From positions 1-8,124 of the forward strand of contig DKBO01000171.1 in assembly GCA_002448975.1 (NCBI GenBank): a DNA stretch of 8,124 bases, in the 5' to 3' direction. This document shows, one piece after another, positions 6,274-8,124 of this stretch. The DNA is from Nitrospiraceae bacterium UBA6898 (GTDB lineage: Bacteria; Nitrospirota; Thermodesulfovibrionia; Thermodesulfovibrionales; UBA6898). The position numbers were made by a program, and so were the translations under genes. The first letter of the stretch is position 1, and each line of letters opens with the position of its first letter. The notes below the pieces were generated by a model. The model did no database searches and was not told the origin of the DNA. It worked only from the letters and a program-made list of their open reading frames with translations.

Positions 6274-6323
6274 GCACTACACGGGCGCACGGAAAAATGC
6301 GTTGCTCCCCGTGTCGTAGCGTT
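6274..6323 (+). other. Hairpin at right border of the AT-rich insert, possible degenerate attC
   Basis: CTACACGGG (6277-6285) pairs with CCCGT (6308-6312) and GTAG (6316-6319), leaving a three-base bulge. Alternatively ACACGGG pairs with CCCGTGT (6308-6314) without a bulge. Inside the loop CGCA (6286-6289) pairs with TGCG (6298-6301). The element opens with GCACTA and closes with TAGCGTT, exactly as the left border site does. However, the bases after GTT (CCGC) do not match the integron box, and no AAC box is present on the left arm. It might instead be a transcription-related hairpin after the preceding gene. Confidence 0.3.
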
Positions 6324-6334
6324 CCGCGGGAACG
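6320..6334 (+). repeat. Short GC-rich palindrome
   Basis: CGTTCC and GGAACG form a perfect 6-bp inverted repeat around GCG, directly next to the border hairpin. No T-run follows, so it is not a typical intrinsic terminator. It may still contribute to ending transcription from the insert, or simply mark the junction. Confidence 0.35.
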
Positions 6335-6553
6335 ATGAACCCGTCCTCGCCGCATTATAAATATGATAACTACCCCAATCTGCCTCTGCAGCGATGCTTT
6401 CTTAGCAACAATACTCCATTTCTTCTGTCTCTCGACAACGCCAAAATCACCGGTTGACAGCCTCTCCTTCATGGGGTAGCATCAGGGTATCATCCGGAAG
6501 TATCTGTCCCCGGGAGTTTGCATATCCGAAACCCTTTTTATTCAGGAGGTATG
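6335..6553. other. Intergenic region without a supported gene
   Basis: This stretch separates the AT-rich insert from the molybdoenzyme operon. Apart from the promoter at 6454-6482 and the AGGAGGT ribosome site at 6544-6550, I see no gene. A 68-codon minus-strand open frame (6472-6266) has no Shine-Dalgarno, resembles nothing known and runs through the border hairpin, so it was not called. Confidence 0.5.
6454..6482 (+). promoter_or_regulatory. Probable promoter of the molybdenum hydroxylase operon
   Basis: A perfect TTGACA -35 at 6454-6459 is followed after 17 bases by TAGCAT at 6477-6482, four of six matches to the -10 consensus. Transcription would start near 6489 and leave a leader of about 66 bases before the ribosome site AGGAGGT at 6544-6550. 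Spacing is ideal. No operator-like repeats were seen around it. Confidence 0.45.
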
Positions 6554-6554
6554 T

Positions 6555-7007
6555 ATGGTATCCATCAGGGTCAATGGCAAAAAACATGAACTGGACCTCA
6601 GTCCTGACGTGCCGCTTGTCTGGGCCATCAGGGAGCACCTGAAGCTTACCGGCACGAAATTCGGCTGCGGTAAGGGACTCTGCGGTTCCTGTACCGTGCA
6701 GATTGCGGGAAAGGCTGTGCGGTCCTGCCAGACATCGGTCGGTGACGCAGACGGGAAGGACATCACGACTATTGAAGGTATTTCTGAAGACCATCCCCTG
6801 AAGAAAGCATGGGTGAAGGAGCAGGTTGCCCAATGCGGCTACTGTCAGCCCGGACAGCTCATGCAGGCTGCAGAGCTTCTTTCCGGCAACAAGAATCCGT
6901 CTGACGAAGCGATAGTCAAGGCAATGGACGGTAACCTCTGCCGCTGCGGCACCTATCCAAGGATAAAGAATGCCATCAGGTTCGCGGCAAAGGAGGGCGG
7001 CAAATGA
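6555..7007 (+). CDS. [2Fe-2S] subunit of a molybdenum hydroxylase (CoxS / isoquinoline 1-oxidoreductase alpha-like)
   Basis: This small subunit carries electrons from the molybdenum site of a xanthine-oxidase-family enzyme. The 150 residues are a normal length. The N-terminal plant-type ferredoxin domain holds its cluster with C38, C43, C46 and C58 (CGxGxCGSC...C). The C-terminal four-helix domain holds the second cluster with C94, C97, C129 and C131 (CGYCQPG and NLCRCGTY). All eight cysteines are present. It has no signal peptide of its own, so it would be carried to the periplasm by the TAT-tagged large subunit. The ATG at 6555 is set by GGAGG at 6545-6549. Its stop overlaps the large-subunit start as ATGA. 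No FAD subunit lies between them, which favours the two-subunit IorAB-type enzyme over the three-subunit CO dehydrogenase/xanthine dehydrogenase type. Confidence 0.95.
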   Translation: MVSIRVNGKKHELDLSPDVPLVWAIREHLKLTGTKFGCGKGLCGSCTVQIAGKAVRSCQTSVGDADGKDITTIEGISEDHPLKKAWVKEQVAQCGYCQPGQLMQAAELLSGNKNPSDEAIVKAMDGNLCRCGTYPRIKNAIRFAAKEGGK

Positions 7008-8124
7008 ACTCTTCCATAACGCGCAGAACATTCCTTAAGGCCGCAGGGTTCACCATTGCTATCGCCATAACTCCCTCCGGATATAAGATCCTTTCTGCCA
7101 AAGAGTCCGAGGAGGCGATAGGGAAGGGTTTCAGCCCCAACATCTGGCTGCGGATCATGCCGGACAATAGGGTGGTCATCACGGTGAACAAGTCCGAGAT
7201 GGGACAGGGGGTCTATACCTCTCTTCCGATGATCATAGCGGACGAGCTCGAAGCTGACTGGAAGCGGGTGAAGTTCGAAGTAGCGCCGGCTGCTGACGGA
7301 TACAAGGACCCTGTGTGGGGGGCTCAGGCAACGGGCGGAAGCACCAGCATCAGGCATATGTACGAACCACTGAGAAAAGCGGGAGCTGCTGCCCGGGAGA
7401 TGCTCATTACCGCTGCTGCAGGTGTATGGAACGTGCCTGCTGCGGAGTGCCAGGCAAGCCAGGGCAGCGTGAAACATGCACCGAGCAAACGCAATATCAC
7501 CTATGGAGAACTGGTGAAGCCTGCATCTGCGCTTGAGGTGCCGAAGAACCCCTCCCTGAAAAAGGAGGGCCAGTTCAAACTGATCGGAACTTCGGTGCCA
7601 CGGCTCGATGTGGTCGAAAAGACCGAAGGGACTGCAATATTCGGGATCGATGCCCTCGTGCCTGACATGCTCTATGCAACAGTAGCAAGGCCGTATGCCT
7701 TCGGGGCGAAGGTCGTGGCTCTGCACGATGCCGCGGCACAGAAGGTGAAAGGGGTACAGAAGATCGTGCAGATCGACCGAGGTGTTGCCTTCTGCGCTGA
7801 TACGATCGAGGCTGCATGGCAGGCAAAGAAGGCCATGCATATTGTCTGGGGCAAGGGTGAAGACCCTGATCTGAGTAACGAGAGCCTTGCGAAGAGCTTT
7901 GAGGAGCATCTTTCCAAGGACGGTGTTGTCGCGCGCAAGGACGGTGATGTTCAGCACGCCCTTTCTGCCGCAGCCATGAAGCTCGATTCCCGGTACTACC
8001 TGCCCTATCTCGCTCATGTGACCATGGAGCCGATGAACTGCACGGCGCAGGTGCGCGCGGACAGTTGCGATGTCTGGGTGCCGACCCAGGCCCAGACCGG
8101 CGCGCGCGCCGCCGCCGCGCAGGC
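7004..8124 (+). CDS. Molybdopterin-binding subunit, isoquinoline 1-oxidoreductase beta-like, TAT-exported; 3' end beyond window
   Basis: This is the large catalytic subunit of a xanthine-oxidase-family hydroxylase or aldehyde oxidoreductase. The first 373 residues of a family that usually runs to about 700-760 are present. A twin-arginine signal (T6-R7-R8-T9-F10-L11-K12, then a hydrophobic stretch) predicts export of the folded, cofactor-loaded complex. Typical family motifs follow: MGQGVYTSLPMIIADELEADW (about 66-86), ATGGSTSIR (109-117), PRLDVVEKTEGTAIFGID (199-216) and AHVTMEPMNCTA (337-348). The molybdenum-ligand region and catalytic glutamate lie past the window end. The ATG overlaps the preceding stop, with AGGAGG at 6991-6996 seven bases upstream. 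The substrate is unknown; isoquinoline is only the namesake. The last 84 bases are abruptly GC-rich (about 80%) although the frame and family motifs continue. Confidence 0.93.
   Translation, partial: MNSSITRRTFLKAAGFTIAIAITPSGYKILSAKESEEAIGKGFSPNIWLRIMPDNRVVITVNKSEMGQGVYTSLPMIIADELEADWKRVKFEVAPAADGYKDPVWGAQATGGSTSIRHMYEPLRKAGAAAREMLITAAAGVWNVPAAECQASQGSVKHAPSKRNITYGELVKPASALEVPKNPSLKKEGQFKLIGTSVPRLDVVEKTEGTAIFGIDALVPDMLYATVARPYAFGAKVVALHDAAAQKVKGVQKIVQIDRGVAFCADTIEAAWQAKKAMHIVWGKGEDPDLSNESLAKSFEEHLSKDGVVARKDGDVQHALSAAAMKLDSRYYLPYLAHVTMEPMNCTAQVRADSCDVWVPTQAQTGARAAAAQ

Larger units (their letters stand above)
5044..6321 (+). mobile_element. Putative two-gene integron-like cassette or AT-rich insert
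   Basis: This segment is visibly richer in A and T than the genes on either side and holds two plus-strand genes with no recognisable relatives. Its borders are hairpin-forming sequences, each opening with GCACTA (4987-4992 and 6274-6279) and closing with TAGCGTT (5039-5045 and 6317-6323). If recombination is G|TT, as in integrons, the mobile unit is 5044-6321. No integrase, transposase or insertion-sequence end is visible in the window, so mobilisation would depend on an integrase elsewhere. The left border is the better attC match. The right one is weaker, and simple horizontal insertion by another route remains possible. Confidence 0.35.

Noticed and set aside
6266..6472. 68-codon minus-strand open frame in the intergenic region
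   Set aside because: No Shine-Dalgarno before its ATG, no recognisable domain, and it runs through the border hairpin and palindrome.
6953..8017. 354-codon open frame on the minus strand
   Set aside because: It is antisense to the molybdopterin subunit, whose frame carries the family motifs, the TAT signal and the ribosome site. The minus-strand translation is arginine/histidine/cysteine-rich and looks like a shadow of a codon-biased gene.
1..8124. CRISPR arrays, tRNA or rRNA genes, transposases
   Set aside because: No regularly spaced repeats, no cloverleaf-like sequence recognised and no transposase or integrase motifs were found on reading both strands.

Overview
This window is about 8.1 kb of bacterial chromosome of moderate GC content. 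Genes are tightly packed, with repeated 4-bp ATGA stop/start overlaps and clear Shine-Dalgarno sites. A twin-arginine-exported molybdoenzyme, an apparent Sec signal peptide and an integron-like cassette point to a Gram-negative or other diderm bacterium. Nothing seen here fixes the phylum. The window is cut at both ends: the first gene lacks its C-terminus and the last lacks its C-terminal half.

Layout. (1) Positions 1-1517, minus strand: an acyltransferase of the malonyl-CoA:ACP transacylase family overlaps a downstream 3-oxoacyl-ACP reductase (FabG). They form the start of a fatty-acid or polyketide-type operon that leaves the window at the left. (2) Positions 1632-4168, plus strand, divergent from the first: a SlyD-like FKBP prolyl isomerase, then the 23S rRNA/tRNA methylase RlmN, translationally coupled to an RluA-family pseudouridine synthase. 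(3) Positions 4291-4966: a complete toxin-antitoxin operon. A ribbon-helix-helix antitoxin overlaps a PIN-domain ribonuclease toxin, behind a strong extended -10 promoter overlaid by phased direct repeats that look like an autoregulatory operator. (4) Positions about 4987-6323: a distinctly AT-richer insert with two unfamiliar genes, a possible PD-(D/E)XK-type protein and a small secreted protein. It is bracketed by two hairpin-forming sequences that share GCACTA at their start and TAGCGTT at their end. The left one closely resembles an integron attC site, so this may be a two-gene cassette. (5) Positions 6454-8124: a TTGACA promoter followed by the [2Fe-2S] subunit and the TAT-exported molybdopterin subunit of an isoquinoline-1-oxidoreductase-like enzyme, again coupled by ATGA.

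How the genes work together. RlmN and the pseudouridine synthase both modify stable RNA. The RHH and PIN proteins form a self-regulating pair. The last two genes encode a two-subunit periplasmic molybdenum hydroxylase. The most unusual points are the attC-like bracketed island, the altered active-site surroundings of the acyltransferase, and an abrupt rise to about 80% GC in the final 84 bases.
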